Assembly: GCF_900112475.1 (NCBI RefSeq) | Contig: NZ_FOLW01000003.1 | Coordinates: 1-64,000 of the forward strand | Length of the DNA stretch: 64,000 nucleotides | Direction of reading: 5' to 3' | DNA from: Pragia fontium DSM 5563 = ATCC 49100 | GTDB taxonomy: Bacteria > Pseudomonadota > Gammaproteobacteria > Enterobacterales > Enterobacteriaceae | Part shown: piece after piece, positions 1 through 9,345 of the stretch | How the letters are laid out: each line of letters starts with the position of its first letter | Position numbering within the stretch: the stretch's first letter is position 1 | Notes under the pieces: model-generated | Seen by the model: only the letters and a program-made list of their open reading frames with translations | The model's database searches: none | Told to the model about the DNA's origin: nothing | Translations under genes and position numbers: made by a program

Positions 1-65
1 GGGATGTGAAGCGAGGGCCCTATGGGTTCGAGCTTAGTACGCCCCTCAGGGGCGCCAAAGCAATG

Positions 66-90
66 CCGCCTTCTATGAAGGCGGATTTTT
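66..90 (+). terminator. Intrinsic terminator of a gene left of the window
   Basis: A perfect 8-bp stem (CCGCCTTC / GAAGGCGG) with a TAT loop is followed by ATTTTT. The T tract lies on the plus-strand side, so it would end a rightward transcript whose gene lies outside the window. The preceding bases 1-60 are GC-rich and hold a second palindrome (GCCCC TCA GGGGC). Confidence 0.6.
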
Positions 91-112
91 ACTTTCAACC
101 TACGATAATCAA

Positions 113-1042
113 TTATTCTTTAGCGGCTGTATCTTTGGTTGGTTTTCCCTGCCAGTAACCCGCTAACAGCGAACCCGACAGATTATGCCATACGGAGAAC
201 AGAGCCCCCGGCAGTGCGGCAACCGCAGAGAAATATTGAGCGCCCAGCGTTGCGGCCAGACCGGAGTTCTGCATACCGACTTCAATAGCCAGAGTGCGGC
301 AGGTTGATTCATCAAATCCAAACAGCTTGCCACCCCAGTAGCCACCCAACAGCCCAATGGCGTTATGTAATACAACGGCAATGGCGACGATAAAACCGAC
401 TGAAGCAATATGGCCCTGACTTTTAGCCACAACTGCACTGATAATAGCCAAAATACAGATCATGGATAATGCAGGCAGGAATGGCTCGACGCGTTTTACG
501 GTATTGGTAAAGGTATGATGAACAATAAGACCTGCACCGATAGGAATGATCACGATCTGTAGAATAGAACGTAACATACCTAAAATATCTACGTCGATTG
601 AGGCATCAACGTATAAATAGGTTAACAGTGGTGTGGCAAATACCCCGACTAAAGTCGAAACGGAAGAGATGGTAACAGAAAGGGCGACATCACCTCGGGC
701 AAGATAAATCATAACGTTAGAGGCGGTACCACTGGCAACGCTGCCCACCAGAATCATCCCTGCGGCCAGATCGGCTGGCATACTGAAAATTTTAGCCAGA
801 ATCCACGCCGCTAACGGCATGATCAGATAGTGAAGTAGGGTACAGGCAACCACCGGAGCAGGACGTGTGGCGATACGTTTAAAATCGCTTACCCGCAGAG
901 TAACGCCCATAGCAAACATAATCAGCATGAGTAGATAGCTGATATAGGGCGCAATACCGGTAAACGTCCCCGGCGTGTAGTAAGCGGAGAAGGATAATAA
1001 CAGGGCCCATAATGGGAATAAGCGTGTAACCTTGGCTAACAT
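113..1042 (-). CDS. panS: PanS-like bile acid:sodium symporter family exporter
   Basis: A 309-residue inner membrane protein of the bile acid:Na+ symporter (BASS/SBF) superfamily. The hydrophobic profile suggests nine or ten transmembrane helices, and the family-typical glycine/serine-rich stretch [10 protein letters not shown] lies near residue 100. Enterobacterial members of this YocS/PanS branch export ketopantoate or pantoate; that substrate is inferred from family similarity. The start is supported by AAGGAAG about 9 bases upstream. It is transcribed toward the window edge and appears monocistronic. A different organic anion as substrate cannot be excluded. Confidence 0.75.
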   Translation of the reverse strand: MLAKVTRLFPLWALLLSFSAYYTPGTFTGIAPYISYLLMLIMFAMGVTLRVSDFKRIATRPAPVVACTLLHYLIMPLAAWILAKIFSMPADLAAGMILVGSVASGTASNVMIYLARGDVALSVTISSVSTLVGVFATPLLTYLYVDASIDVDILGMLRSILQIVIIPIGAGLIVHHTFTNTVKRVEPFLPALSMICILAIISAVVAKSQGHIASVGFIVAIAVVLHNAIGLLGGYWGGKLFGFDESTCRTLAIEVGMQNSGLAATLGAQYFSAVAALPGALFSVWHNLSGSLLAGYWQGKPTKDTAAKE

Positions 1043-1210
1043 GTATCGATACTTCCTTATTAGTGCATGATTAATATGTGATGTTGTTATTCATTGCTAA
1101 TCTGGTGGTTATTATTTATTTTCCAGACGACAGATTAAAAATGAGTGAGCAACGGTTGCCCGTTGCTCACTCGTCTATTAACCCATCAATTTTAGGATGG
1201 TGCAATAACC

Positions 1211-2560
1211 TTATTCAAACAGGTTATGGTGTAAGGTTTTAACGACGTGTTCGGCATCGTCACCCGGAACTAACAAGCACAGATTATGGCTGCTGGCACC
1301 GTAAGAGATCATGCGGATATTGAACGGTTCTAATACGCCAAATACCTCTTTACCCACGCCTCTGGCTTTTGCCAGTTCGTTACCAATCAAAGCAACCAGC
1401 GCCAGATCTTCTTCTACTTCTACCCGACACAGCGCCGATAACTCGGTTAATAGTGCGCTGGTTAGCAAGCTGGAACCATTGGTTGATGAGCCCGCGGTAT
1501 CCAACGTCAGCGCGATGCTGACTTCTGAAGTCGTAATCAGGTCAACGGAAATATTATGGCTGGCAAGAATGTTAAAGATCTCAGCCAGAAAACCGCGCGC
1601 ATGCAGCATATTGAGGCTGTGTAGGGTGAGGAGGGTTTGCTTACGGCGTAGCGCCAGCGCGCGGAACAACGGCGGTTGACTGGTTTTATTACACACTAAT
1701 GTACCGCCAGCGGTAGGCTCTTTGCTGGAGCCGACAAATACCGGAATGCTCCGACGAACGGCAGGGATCAGGGTCGCCGGATGCAAAATTTTAGCGCCGA
1801 AGGTTGCCATTTCTGCGGCTTCTTCAAAGCCAATTTCATCAATACGTTTAGCGTTAGGCACCACTCGCGGATCGGTGGTGTAAATACCGGGAACGTCAGT
1901 CCAGATATCAACGCGTTTGGCGTTCAGCGCTTCACCAAGCAGAGCGGCAGTATAGTCGCTGCCGCCGCGGCCTAATGTGGTGGTGCGGCCTTTGGACTCG
2001 CTGCCGATAAAGCCCTGAGTAATCACCAGCGTGTCGGCTAAACGCGGCTGTAGATGTTGTTGGCACAGTGAGCTAAGCGTCTGGACTTCGGGTTCGGCTT
2101 TACCGAAACGATCGCTGGTTTTCATCACGCTACGCACATCGAACCACTCGGCGTTCACCTTGCGACTTCTCAGCAGTTCGACAAATAACAGGGTAGACAT
2201 CAGTTCACCGTGGCTGACCAGCTCATCCGTCAACGCCAGTGAGGTAGCCAGGCTAGCAGCTTCAGAAAGGGTGGTGATATTTTCCAGCAGGCGATCGATC
2301 TCGTCACGAACAACCTGTGAGTCAGGCAGAGTATTGAGGATTTGATACTGAATCTGGCGGATTTGTTCGATTTTTTCCTGACGCACATCTGGGTTACATC
2401 CTTCTGCCAGAGCAACCAGTAAGTTAGTAACGCCGGCAGAGGCAGAAAGCACCACCACTTTTACGTCAGGATTGGATAACACCACGTCAGCGGAGTTGTT
2501 CATGGCGGCACTGTTGGCCACGCTGGTTCCGCCAAATTTTGCAATAACGATTTGAGACAT
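1211..2560 (-). CDS. lysC: Lysine-sensitive aspartokinase III
   Basis: Phosphorylates aspartate, the first step toward lysine, threonine, methionine and diaminopimelate; cytoplasmic. The 449 residues match the E. coli length. The N-terminal kinase motif KFGGTSV is at residues 8-14, followed by the catalytic domain to about 290 (TLGRGGSDYTA motif near 200) and two C-terminal ACT domains that bind lysine. GAGGAA sits ahead of the ATG. A lysine riboswitch lies directly upstream, so the gene is expected to be repressed by lysine at RNA level and inhibited by lysine at protein level. Confidence 0.97.
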   Translation of the reverse strand: MSQIVIAKFGGTSVANSAAMNNSADVVLSNPDVKVVVLSASAGVTNLLVALAEGCNPDVRQEKIEQIRQIQYQILNTLPDSQVVRDEIDRLLENITTLSEAASLATSLALTDELVSHGELMSTLLFVELLRSRKVNAEWFDVRSVMKTSDRFGKAEPEVQTLSSLCQQHLQPRLADTLVITQGFIGSESKGRTTTLGRGGSDYTAALLGEALNAKRVDIWTDVPGIYTTDPRVVPNAKRIDEIGFEEAAEMATFGAKILHPATLIPAVRRSIPVFVGSSKEPTAGGTLVCNKTSQPPLFRALALRRKQTLLTLHSLNMLHARGFLAEIFNILASHNISVDLITTSEVSIALTLDTAGSSTNGSSLLTSALLTELSALCRVEVEEDLALVALIGNELAKARGVGKEVFGVLEPFNIRMISYGASSHNLCLLVPGDDAEHVVKTLHHNLFE

Positions 2561-2679
2561 AAATCAATAATTCCTCGTGTCAGGTGGGGCTCAGTATATA
2601 GCCCTTAAATTCATCAGCCTTGGCACAAAGGAAGCGCGGTAAACAGGGAGCAAGCGTAGGAAGAAAACACTACGGTACA

Positions 2680-2932
2680 CCCAGAAGCGCTCCACCTTGC
2701 CAGAGTCTAGCTTGTCGCTGCGTCAAACGTGTTTGCGCGAATGCTACTTAAAGACTCTTATTCCCACAATATGTTTGTGGGTAACATGGGTGACAACCCA
2801 AGGGATTCAGCCCTTGTGGTCGACGGTGCGCTTATCCGGTTAGCGAACTGCCTCGGCGTCGTATCCCCTGGAGTGTCTTCATCGGATACCGGTTCCTCTG
2901 ACACTTTACCTGAACGACGCGCCTCTTCTGGC
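2680..2932 (-). promoter_or_regulatory. Lysine riboswitch (L-box) in the lysC leader
   Basis: Read on the minus strand, the P1 arms are CCAGAAG (2925-2931) and CTTCTGG (2681-2687). Between them are the conserved L-box pieces AGAAGAGGCGCG, CAGAGGAACC, GCCGAGG, GGGCTGAATCCC and GGTTGTCACCC in the usual order, very close to the E. coli lysC leader. No hairpin with a T tract follows the aptamer. A CTTCCT stretch downstream of P1 (about 2660) could pair with the GAGGAA ribosome binding site, which suggests translational control; that part is inference. Confidence 0.95.
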
Positions 2933-3218
2933 TTATGTATTAGGATACACAAGTAGGCCTTAAGAAATAGCGGGTTCTGAAGCCGGTGTCAATGGTGTTT
3001 ATGTGTTTGTTTTTTATTTCTTTAATCGGCTATCGGAGGTTTACTTGGTTTTGTGGATTATGGATAGATAAAAGCGTTATTGAGGGGCGGTTTTTCGATG
3101 TTTGCTGCTAAGTTTTTTGCGGTTTTTATAATAATTATTTTTTAACTTATTGGTGAATATAGAGGATTAAAAACCGGAGAAGCCTGATAGTTTCCCCGGT
3201 TTTGTCTAAATGATGAGA
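2933..3218. other. Non-coding gap upstream of the lysC leader
   Basis: AT-rich. It should contain the lysC promoter reading leftward just above 2932, but no -10/-35 pair stands out. No gene with a ribosome binding site is visible. Confidence 0.5.
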
Positions 3219-3854
3219 TTATTTAGCAACAGCGGTAAAACGCTGGCGAATATGTTTGCCTTGTTCCAGCTCATCGATCATGGCAATGGCATAATCAGCA
3301 TAGCTAATGGTGCTCTCACCGGCGGCATTCACCATCAGGCGATCGTTACCCAGCGTAAATTGGCCGGTACGTTTGCCATCGGCCATAAACATGGCGGCAG
3401 GGCTGAAATAGGTCCAGTTAACATCGTTATGGGATTTTAACTGTAAAAACGCTTCGCCCATATTGCTTGCCGTTGGTTTATAAGCGGCAGGAAAATCAGG
3501 GGTATCCACAACGCGTAGCGAAAGTTTATCGTCAACGTATAGGCTACCTGCGCCGCCAACCACCAATAAACGGGTGTGTTGGTTACCTGATAATATTTTA
3601 GTCAGGTGTGCTAATGAACTCTGATGTTGCTCTTCATGCCCGGCTGGGGCATTAAAAGCATCGATCACTGCATCAAACGGCTTCACGTCGTCGGCGGTTA
3701 AATCGAACAGGCTTTTTTCCAAAATCTTGACTGATTTGTCGGTGATTTTTGTTGCATCACGCACGATTGCAGTGACTTGATGACCCCGGCTGAGTGCCTC
3801 AACCATAATTTTATGACCGGCTTTACCACCGGCACCAATAATTGCTACTTTCAT
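3219..3854 (-). CDS. NAD(P)H-binding oxidoreductase of the atypical SDR type
   Basis: A 211-residue Rossmann protein with the N-terminal dinucleotide motif GAGGKAG (residues 7-13) directly after a beta strand. This is the pattern of NmrA-like and atypical short-chain dehydrogenase proteins (flavin reductase or azoreductase-like). No YxxxK catalytic pair in the classical SDR position is evident, so a redox-sensing or quinone/flavin reductase role is as likely as a dehydrogenase. It lies 49 bases downstream of the SnoaL-like gene on the same strand, probably one operon under the divergent LysR regulator. Substrate unknown. Confidence 0.8.
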   Translation of the reverse strand: MKVAIIGAGGKAGHKIMVEALSRGHQVTAIVRDATKITDKSVKILEKSLFDLTADDVKPFDAVIDAFNAPAGHEEQHQSSLAHLTKILSGNQHTRLLVVGGAGSLYVDDKLSLRVVDTPDFPAAYKPTASNMGEAFLQLKSHNDVNWTYFSPAAMFMADGKRTGQFTLGNDRLMVNAAGESTISYADYAIAMIDELEQGKHIRQRFTAVAK

Positions 3855-3903
3855 CGTATTGTCCTACCGTTTGTTTTTAATAGATTGATACCAGACTGAC
3901 TGG

Positions 3904-4350
3904 TTAAAACATGCCGTTACCGTTAGCGGATTGTTTAGGAATCGCTTGGATCACGTCCCAATGCTCAACAATCTTGCCGTTTTCAAGGCGGAAAATATCA
4001 ATAATGGCTTGTCCGTTATCTTCTGGTGAACGAGTACTTTTGACATGCAGAATCACATAATCACCCTCGGCAAACACCTGCTTGATTTCGCTTTTGCCGT
4101 TCGGTGAATTTTTCTTCAGATAATCAATATACTTTTTGAAACCTTCTACGCCGTCTTGCGCATTGGGATTATGTTGGATATAAACTTTTCCCAAATAGTG
4201 AGCCGCCGCTTCGCCATCCTTGTCGTTGAGCGCCTGCTGATAAAATTTAGTCACAACTTGTTTGTTCAATTCCTGTTGGTTCTCTGTGGCAGCGTGGCCG
4301 ACCAGAGAAAAAGTAAGCAGTAACAGGCTAAATAATAATTTGGACTTCAT
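3904..4350 (-). CDS. Exported SnoaL-like (NTF2 fold) protein
   Basis: The mature part has the NTF2/SnoaL pattern: an N-terminal helix (VVTKFYQQALND), HNPNAQDG near the middle, and a C-terminal sheet ending DIFRLENGKIVEHWDVIQ. This is typical of polyketide-cyclase-like or DUF-type SnoaL proteins. I chose the ATG at 4350 (CAGGAGAG about 8 bases upstream) over an in-frame ATG at 4377 with no ribosome binding site. The chosen start gives a clean signal peptide (MKSKLLF...VGHAA), so the protein is likely periplasmic. Enzymatic activity is not proven for this group. Likely cotranscribed with the NAD(P)H-binding gene. Confidence 0.8.
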   Translation of the reverse strand: MKSKLLFSLLLLTFSLVGHAATENQQELNKQVVTKFYQQALNDKDGEAAAHYLGKVYIQHNPNAQDGVEGFKKYIDYLKKNSPNGKSEIKQVFAEGDYVILHVKSTRSPEDNGQAIIDIFRLENGKIVEHWDVIQAIPKQSANGNGMF

Positions 4351-4498
4351 GGGACTCTCCTGGGCTGTTTTATCCATTGGCTTGACGCTATTGGCGATAT
4401 CGCTGTTCGATTAATTTGACGGGACAACTTTAATTGCTTTTTATTGTTTTAAATATAGTCTATTCAATAATAGTTTGTTGCAGAAAGTGAGCGAATAA

Positions 4499-5410
4499 AT
4501 GGACCGATTAACGGCAATGCAGGTATTTGTCGAAACCGTCGAGCGCGGTAGTTTAACGGCGGCTGCAGAAAGGTTGGGATTAACCCGAGCGACGGCCTCA
4601 CGTTATCTTGCCGAATTGGAACGTTGGCTCGGCGCCAGATTGTTGCATCGTTCTACTCGTAGCCTGAGTTTGACATCGGCAGGTGAGGAAGCCTTAATTG
4701 ACTGTCGGCAGATGCTGCAGGTACAAGAAAAGATGCTGGCGGGTAAACTGGATCATTCATCGGAACCGAAAGGGGCTTTACGCATCACCTGTAGTCAATC
4801 ATTTAGTCAGGCCTATCTGTCTGGGGTGATCGCCGACTATTCGTTACGTTATCCTCAGGTCAATATCGATATCCAACTGCTGGAACGCAGTATTAATCTG
4901 GTGGATGAAAGAATTGATTTGGCTATTCGCATTACCAATACTCTGGAACCGGGTATCATTGCCAAACGACTTGCCCTTTGTCATTCCGTTGTTTGTGCCT
5001 CACCGGAATACCTTAACCGAACCGCTCGCCCGCAAACGCCGGATGATTTAGCCCAGCATACCTGTCTGACGCATTCGCAATTTAGTACCCACTCTTGGTC
5101 TTTCTATGATCCTCTGGATAAGAGTAAAATGATTCGAATACCGATTAAGGGCAGGATTTGTGCTAACGAAGCCATGGTGTTGAAACAGGCGGCATTAGCG
5201 GGAGTAGGGGTCACGTTATTACCTACTTATCTGGTAAAAAATGAAATTATTGATGGCACATTAGAGGTTATCCTACCGGAGTATAAGCTAGAGACGCTAT
5301 CGGTATATGCCATTTATACTTCGCGTAATTATATGTCGCTGGCATTACGTGCCTTACTCAATTTTCTTGATGAACGATTCAAATCGGATGCATTCTGGCA
5401 AGGTGAATAG
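4499..5410 (+). CDS. LysR family transcriptional regulator
   Basis: 303 residues. Residues 1-60 are the LysR winged helix-turn-helix (LTAMQVFVETVERGSLTAAAERL...), followed by a substrate-binding domain to the C terminus. It belongs to the group that usually regulates a divergent small oxidoreductase gene. It is divergent from the SnoaL/oxidoreductase pair across a 148-bp AT-rich intergenic region, which fits control of that pair. The ribosome binding site is weak (GTGAG). The inducer is unknown. Confidence 0.9.
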   Translation: MDRLTAMQVFVETVERGSLTAAAERLGLTRATASRYLAELERWLGARLLHRSTRSLSLTSAGEEALIDCRQMLQVQEKMLAGKLDHSSEPKGALRITCSQSFSQAYLSGVIADYSLRYPQVNIDIQLLERSINLVDERIDLAIRITNTLEPGIIAKRLALCHSVVCASPEYLNRTARPQTPDDLAQHTCLTHSQFSTHSWSFYDPLDKSKMIRIPIKGRICANEAMVLKQAALAGVGVTLLPTYLVKNEIIDGTLEVILPEYKLETLSVYAIYTSRNYMSLALRALLNFLDERFKSDAFWQGE

Positions 5411-5596
5411 CGGTAATTTTAGGTATTTTCTTTGATTATCTGTCTATAATTTGAAATATGAATTTTTTGCTGAATCCTGTCAGCCTTAGTGTGAACATGA
5501 TAGCCTTTGGCTATTGGTGAAAGTCATCTAATTCACAGGTAAACGGGATACAATCGATGCAAATTTTATCTTTATTTTATGTAGAAGGGTCCAATG

Positions 5597-7240
5597 ATGA
5601 AAAGTATTAACCCGACGGAAACAGCCGCATGGCAGGCGCTTAATCAGCATTTTGCAGAGATGAAAGACGTTACTATTCGTGATTTATTTACTCAGGACAG
5701 TAACCGGTTTGCTCACTTTTCAGCAACGTTTGATAATCAGATGTTGATCGATTTCTCCAAGAATCGCATCACCGATAAAACGCTGACGCTGTTGCGGGAA
5801 TTGGCAAAAGAATCCGATCTGACCGGTGCGATTAAGGCCATGTTCAGCGGTGAAAAAATAAACCGTACCGAAGATCGCGCAGTATTGCATGTTGCATTAC
5901 GTAATCGCTCTAATACGCCGATTTTGGTTGATGGCCAAGATGTTATGCCGGAAGTGAATGCGGTACTGGCTAAGATGAAAGCCTTTTGTCAGCGCATTAT
6001 CAGCGGAGAATGGAAGGGCTTCAGCGGTAAGGCCATCACTGATGTCGTCAATATCGGTATTGGTGGTTCGGATCTCGGACCTTATATGGTCACTGAGGCT
6101 TTACGTCCATATAAAAACCATTTATCCATGCATTTTGTGTCTAACGTTGATGCAACGCATATTGCAGAAACGATTAAGACCCTGAATCCGGAAACCACCT
6201 TATTTCTGATTGCTTCTAAAACGTTTACCACTCAGGAAACCATGACCAATGCCCACACCGCGCGTGACTGGTTTCTGAGCGTCGGTCAACCGAAGGACGT
6301 GGCTAAACATTTCGCTGCATTGTCGACCAATGCCAAAGCGGTTGCCGAGTTTGGTATTGATACCGACAATATGTTTGAGTTTTGGGATTGGGTTGGTGGG
6401 CGCTATTCTCTGTGGTCGGCCATTGGTCTGTCGATTGCGCTATCGATCGGCTTTGATAACTTTGAGAAGTTGCTGAGCGGTGCTCATGCCATGGATCGTC
6501 ACTTTGCCGATATGCCAATAGAGAAGAACCTGCCGGTCACGTTGGCGCTGATTGGTCTGTGGTATAACAATTTTTATGGTTCGGAAACCGAGGCCATCTT
6601 ACCTTACGATCAGTATATGCATCGTTTTGCCGCCTATTTCCAACAGGGAAATATGGAGTCCAACGGTAAGTATGTTGACCGTAATGGTAATAAAGTGAGC
6701 TACCAAACTGGTCCGATTATTTGGGGTGAGCCGGGTACCAACGGTCAGCATGCGTTCTACCAGCTTATTCACCAAGGTACTAAGCTGATTCCATGTGATT
6801 TTATTGCACCGGCTCACAGTCATAATCCGTTGAGCGATCATCATGCTAAACTGCTATCCAACTTTTTTGCTCAGACTGAAGCGTTGGCATTTGGTAAGAG
6901 CGCCGATGAAGTACGTGAAGAGTTTGTCAAAGCTGGACAGCAAGCTGCTGACTTTGAAGCTATTGTTCCGTTTAAAGTATTTGAGGGCAATCGTCCGACT
7001 AACTCTATTCTGCTAAAAGAGATAACGCCTTATAGTCTTGGTGCGCTTATTGCGTTGTATGAGCATAAGATTTTCACTCAAGGTGTGATCATGAATATTT
7101 TTAGCTTTGACCAATGGGGAGTAGAGTTGGGCAAACAGTTGGCTAACCGTATTTTACCGGAGCTTTCTGGTAATCAGTCGGTTTCCAGCCACGACTCATC
7201 AACTAACGGTTTGATTAATACGTTTAAGCAATGGCGTTAA
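5597..7240 (+). CDS. pgi: Glucose-6-phosphate isomerase
   Basis: Interconverts glucose 6-phosphate and fructose 6-phosphate in glycolysis and gluconeogenesis; cytosolic dimer. Family signatures are present: the sugar phosphate site [11 protein letters not shown], the SKTFTT motif, the catalytic glutamate in [10 protein letters not shown] and the conserved lysine in [12 protein letters not shown] near the C terminus. The protein matches E. coli Pgi almost end to end. Two adjacent ATGs occur. The second (5597) aligns with the E. coli start and is 7 bases from AAGGG; the first (5594) is only 4 bases away. A terminator follows at 7263. Confidence 0.98.
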   Translation: MKSINPTETAAWQALNQHFAEMKDVTIRDLFTQDSNRFAHFSATFDNQMLIDFSKNRITDKTLTLLRELAKESDLTGAIKAMFSGEKINRTEDRAVLHVALRNRSNTPILVDGQDVMPEVNAVLAKMKAFCQRIISGEWKGFSGKAITDVVNIGIGGSDLGPYMVTEALRPYKNHLSMHFVSNVDATHIAETIKTLNPETTLFLIASKTFTTQETMTNAHTARDWFLSVGQPKDVAKHFAALSTNAKAVAEFGIDTDNMFEFWDWVGGRYSLWSAIGLSIALSIGFDNFEKLLSGAHAMDRHFADMPIEKNLPVTLALIGLWYNNFYGSETEAILPYDQYMHRFAAYFQQGNMESNGKYVDRNGNKVSYQTGPIIWGEPGTNGQHAFYQLIHQGTKLIPCDFIAPAHSHNPLSDHHAKLLSNFFAQTEALAFGKSADEVREEFVKAGQQAADFEAIVPFKVFEGNRPTNSILLKEITPYSLGALIALYEHKIFTQGVIMNIFSFDQWGVELGKQLANRILPELSGNQSVSSHDSSTNGLINTFKQWR

Positions 7241-7262
7241 TGGGTCGTTAATCAGTAACAAT

Positions 7263-7290
7263 GCGGGGATAAAATGTATTCCCGCTTTAT
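7263..7290 (+). terminator. Intrinsic terminator after pgi
   Basis: An 8-bp stem GCGGGGAT / ATTCCCGC (one G-T pair) with a 7-base loop, followed by TTTATT. Confidence 0.7.
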
Positions 7291-7310
7291 TGTGAAATGA
7301 AGGAAAAACT

Positions 7311-7721
7311 ATGCAGGATAACCTTAAGCGAGCGACTTTCGTGGGCAGAATACTGCAAACAATATTAAATTTTTGGCTGCTGGTGTTGGCAATTATTCTT
7401 ATTGTTTTCCTTGGTAAAGAAACCTATTCATTGATTCAGGTACTCTTTGTTAACTCAGCCCAGTCTTCCAGTTATTTATTGATTGAAGGCATCGTCATCT
7501 ATTTTTTATATTTTGAATTTATTGCCTTGATCGTCAAGTATTTTCAGAGTGGTTATCACTTCCCGCTACGTTATTTTATTTATATCGGTATAACGGCGAT
7601 TATTCGCTTAATCATTGTCGATCATAAAGATCCCATTGATACCCTGATCTACTCCGGTGCTATCTTGATACTGGTGATTGCGCTTTATCTGGCGAACACC
7701 GATCGATTAAAGCGTGAGTAA
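7311..7721 (+). CDS. psiE: Phosphate-starvation-inducible protein PsiE
   Basis: 136-residue inner membrane protein with four predicted helices (about residues 18-40, 58-80, 85-105, 112-130) and the PsiE pattern [38 protein letters not shown]. In E. coli psiE lies between xylE and the mal genes and responds to phosphate limitation and cAMP; its biochemical function is unknown. Here the neighbours are pgi and ubiC, and the mal genes are missing. AAGGAAA supports the start. Confidence 0.9.
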   Translation: MQDNLKRATFVGRILQTILNFWLLVLAIILIVFLGKETYSLIQVLFVNSAQSSSYLLIEGIVIYFLYFEFIALIVKYFQSGYHFPLRYFIYIGITAIIRLIIVDHKDPIDTLIYSGAILILVIALYLANTDRLKRE

Positions 7722-7770
7722 ACCTCCGTCAGATTATTGACGTATTGTTAAAAAATAGTTCTAAAAATGA

Positions 7771-7800
7771 AGCCTTCAGTGTTTGCTGAGGGCTATTTTA
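7771..7800 (+). terminator. Candidate terminator after psiE
   Basis: An imperfect hairpin AGCCTTCAG / CTGAGGGCT followed by ATTTTA, placed 50 bases after psiE and before ubiC. Confidence 0.45.
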
Positions 7801-7868
7801 CGTTACAATAACCGCCTAATTCTTTATAGCCAATTGGTTATCAGAACTGATTATATTAGGGTGTTACC

Positions 7869-8375
7869 ATGGTGAACCAGACGCTTTCTGCGCCAAACTG
7901 GAAAGATCGAAACTGGGATTCGTCGGCAGCGCACTTATTGACTCAATCAGTTTCTGACTGGTTGCTGGAAGAAGATTCTATGACCAGCCGCTGCGAGCGG
8001 TATTGTCAGAACGTGATGGTTAAGCCACTGTTTGAAGGGTATGTATCCTTTGACCTTTTAGGGAAAGAAATATCAGAATTACCGGTAGATACACGTTATT
8101 GGATACGTGAAATTCTGCTGTTTGGTGATACCATGCCGTGGATATGGGCGCGTACTGTCGTACCCGAAAAAACGCTGTGTGGTCCCGAGCAACGTTTGAC
8201 TGCGTTGGGTGATATGCCTTTAGGGCGTTATTTGTTCAGTCATGCAGAATTAGAACGAGATTACATCCAGGTTTCATTGTTTGATGACCTGTGGGGGCGA
8301 CGCTCCCGCTTATGTTTATCTGGTAAGCCTCTGTTATTGACAGAAATTTTTTTACCGTCGGCACCGTTATATTAA
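7869..8375 (+). CDS. ubiC: Chorismate pyruvate-lyase
   Basis: Removes pyruvate from chorismate to give 4-hydroxybenzoate, the first committed step of ubiquinone synthesis; cytosolic. 168 residues, the usual size. UbiC hallmarks are visible: [23 protein letters not shown] in the middle (conserved arginine and the E-xx-L-xxGD stretch) and the C-terminal [14 protein letters not shown] with the active-site glutamate. Its stop overlaps the first possible ubiA start by one base (TAATG), so the two genes are translationally coupled. Confidence 0.96.
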   Translation: MVNQTLSAPNWKDRNWDSSAAHLLTQSVSDWLLEEDSMTSRCERYCQNVMVKPLFEGYVSFDLLGKEISELPVDTRYWIREILLFGDTMPWIWARTVVPEKTLCGPEQRLTALGDMPLGRYLFSHAELERDYIQVSLFDDLWGRRSRLCLSGKPLLLTEIFLPSAPLY

Positions 8376-9247
8376 TGGGGGAAAATGTGACTCAAGGCAA
8401 ATGGCTGGCTTACTGCCGTTTGATGCGTATTAATCGGCCAATTGGCGCGTTACTCCTGCTCTGGCCAACGCTTTGGGCTTTGTGGCTGGCTGGAAAAGAG
8501 ACGCCAAATGTTTATATTTTGGTTATCTTTATCATCGGCGTATTTCTGATGCGCGCCGCCGGCTGCGTGATTAATGACTTTGCCGACCGCAATTTTGACG
8601 GCCACGTAGAACGTACTCGTTCTCGTCCAATGCCTAGCGGAGCGGTAACGGAAAAAGAGAGCAAGATACTATTTTTGGTGTTGGTCACCATCTCTTTTCT
8701 TTTGGTTCTGACGCTGAATAAACTGACTATTTTACTTTCTGTCGCCGGTGTGATCCTTGCCTGGATGTACCCATTTATGAAGCGCTTTACTCATCTTCCT
8801 CAGGTGATTTTGGGTATGGCGTTTGGCTGGTCAATCCCCATGGCGTATGCCGCCGTTAGCGATGCGCTACCGTTGAGCTGTTGGCTACTGCTGTTGGTGA
8901 ATATTTGCTGGACTGTGGTTTACGATACGCAATATGCCATGGTTGATCGCAATGATGATGTAAAAATTGGTATTAAATCGACCGCTATTCTGTTTGGCCG
9001 CTACGATAAAATAATTATCGGTTTACTCCAGTTAGCGACGGTATTGCTACTGGCTTGGATTGGCTATTTAAATCAGCTGAGTGGGCCATTTTATTGGTCT
9101 TTACTGCTGGTGAGCGCGCTGTTTGTTTATCAGCAGCAGCTGATTGCCGGGCGTGAGCGAGAGAAGTGCTTTCAAGCTTTTATGAATAATAACTATGTTG
9201 GTTTAGTGATTTTCCTCGGCTTGCTGATGGATCTTACCATCGGCTGA
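8375..9247 (+). CDS. ubiA: 4-hydroxybenzoate octaprenyltransferase
   Basis: Integral membrane prenyltransferase that attaches the polyprenyl chain to 4-hydroxybenzoate. 290 residues with two aspartate-rich Mg-diphosphate motifs: [19 protein letters not shown] near residues 67-85 and [12 protein letters not shown] near 185-200. Nine or so transmembrane helices. Two starts are possible. The ATG at 8375 overlaps the ubiC stop but has no ribosome binding site. The GTG at 8387 has GGGGGA 4 bases upstream and aligns better with E. coli. The longer form is given here. Confidence 0.95.
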   Translation: MGENVTQGKWLAYCRLMRINRPIGALLLLWPTLWALWLAGKETPNVYILVIFIIGVFLMRAAGCVINDFADRNFDGHVERTRSRPMPSGAVTEKESKILFLVLVTISFLLVLTLNKLTILLSVAGVILAWMYPFMKRFTHLPQVILGMAFGWSIPMAYAAVSDALPLSCWLLLLVNICWTVVYDTQYAMVDRNDDVKIGIKSTAILFGRYDKIIIGLLQLATVLLLAWIGYLNQLSGPFYWSLLLVSALFVYQQQLIAGREREKCFQAFMNNNYVGLVIFLGLLMDLTIG

Positions 9248-9290
9248 AGAGGTGATTAAATCAAAGTCGGATGCTTATTTTTCTGACAAT

Positions 9291-9332
9291 AAAAAATGCC
9301 GGCAGGTTCATCATAACCTGCCGGCATTTTAT
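9291..9332. terminator. Bidirectional terminator between ubiA and plsB
   Basis: A long perfect stem TGCCGGCAGGTT / AACCTGCCGGCA with a short loop is flanked by an A run on the left and a T run on the right. It can end ubiA transcripts rightward and plsB transcripts leftward. Confidence 0.9.
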
Positions 9333-9345
9333 TTTGCGCTACGGT

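Noticed and set aside
2729-2956. Overlapping small reading frames on both strands in the lysC leader
   Set aside because: They lie wholly inside the lysine riboswitch, whose conserved elements explain the sequence. No ribosome binding site is present.
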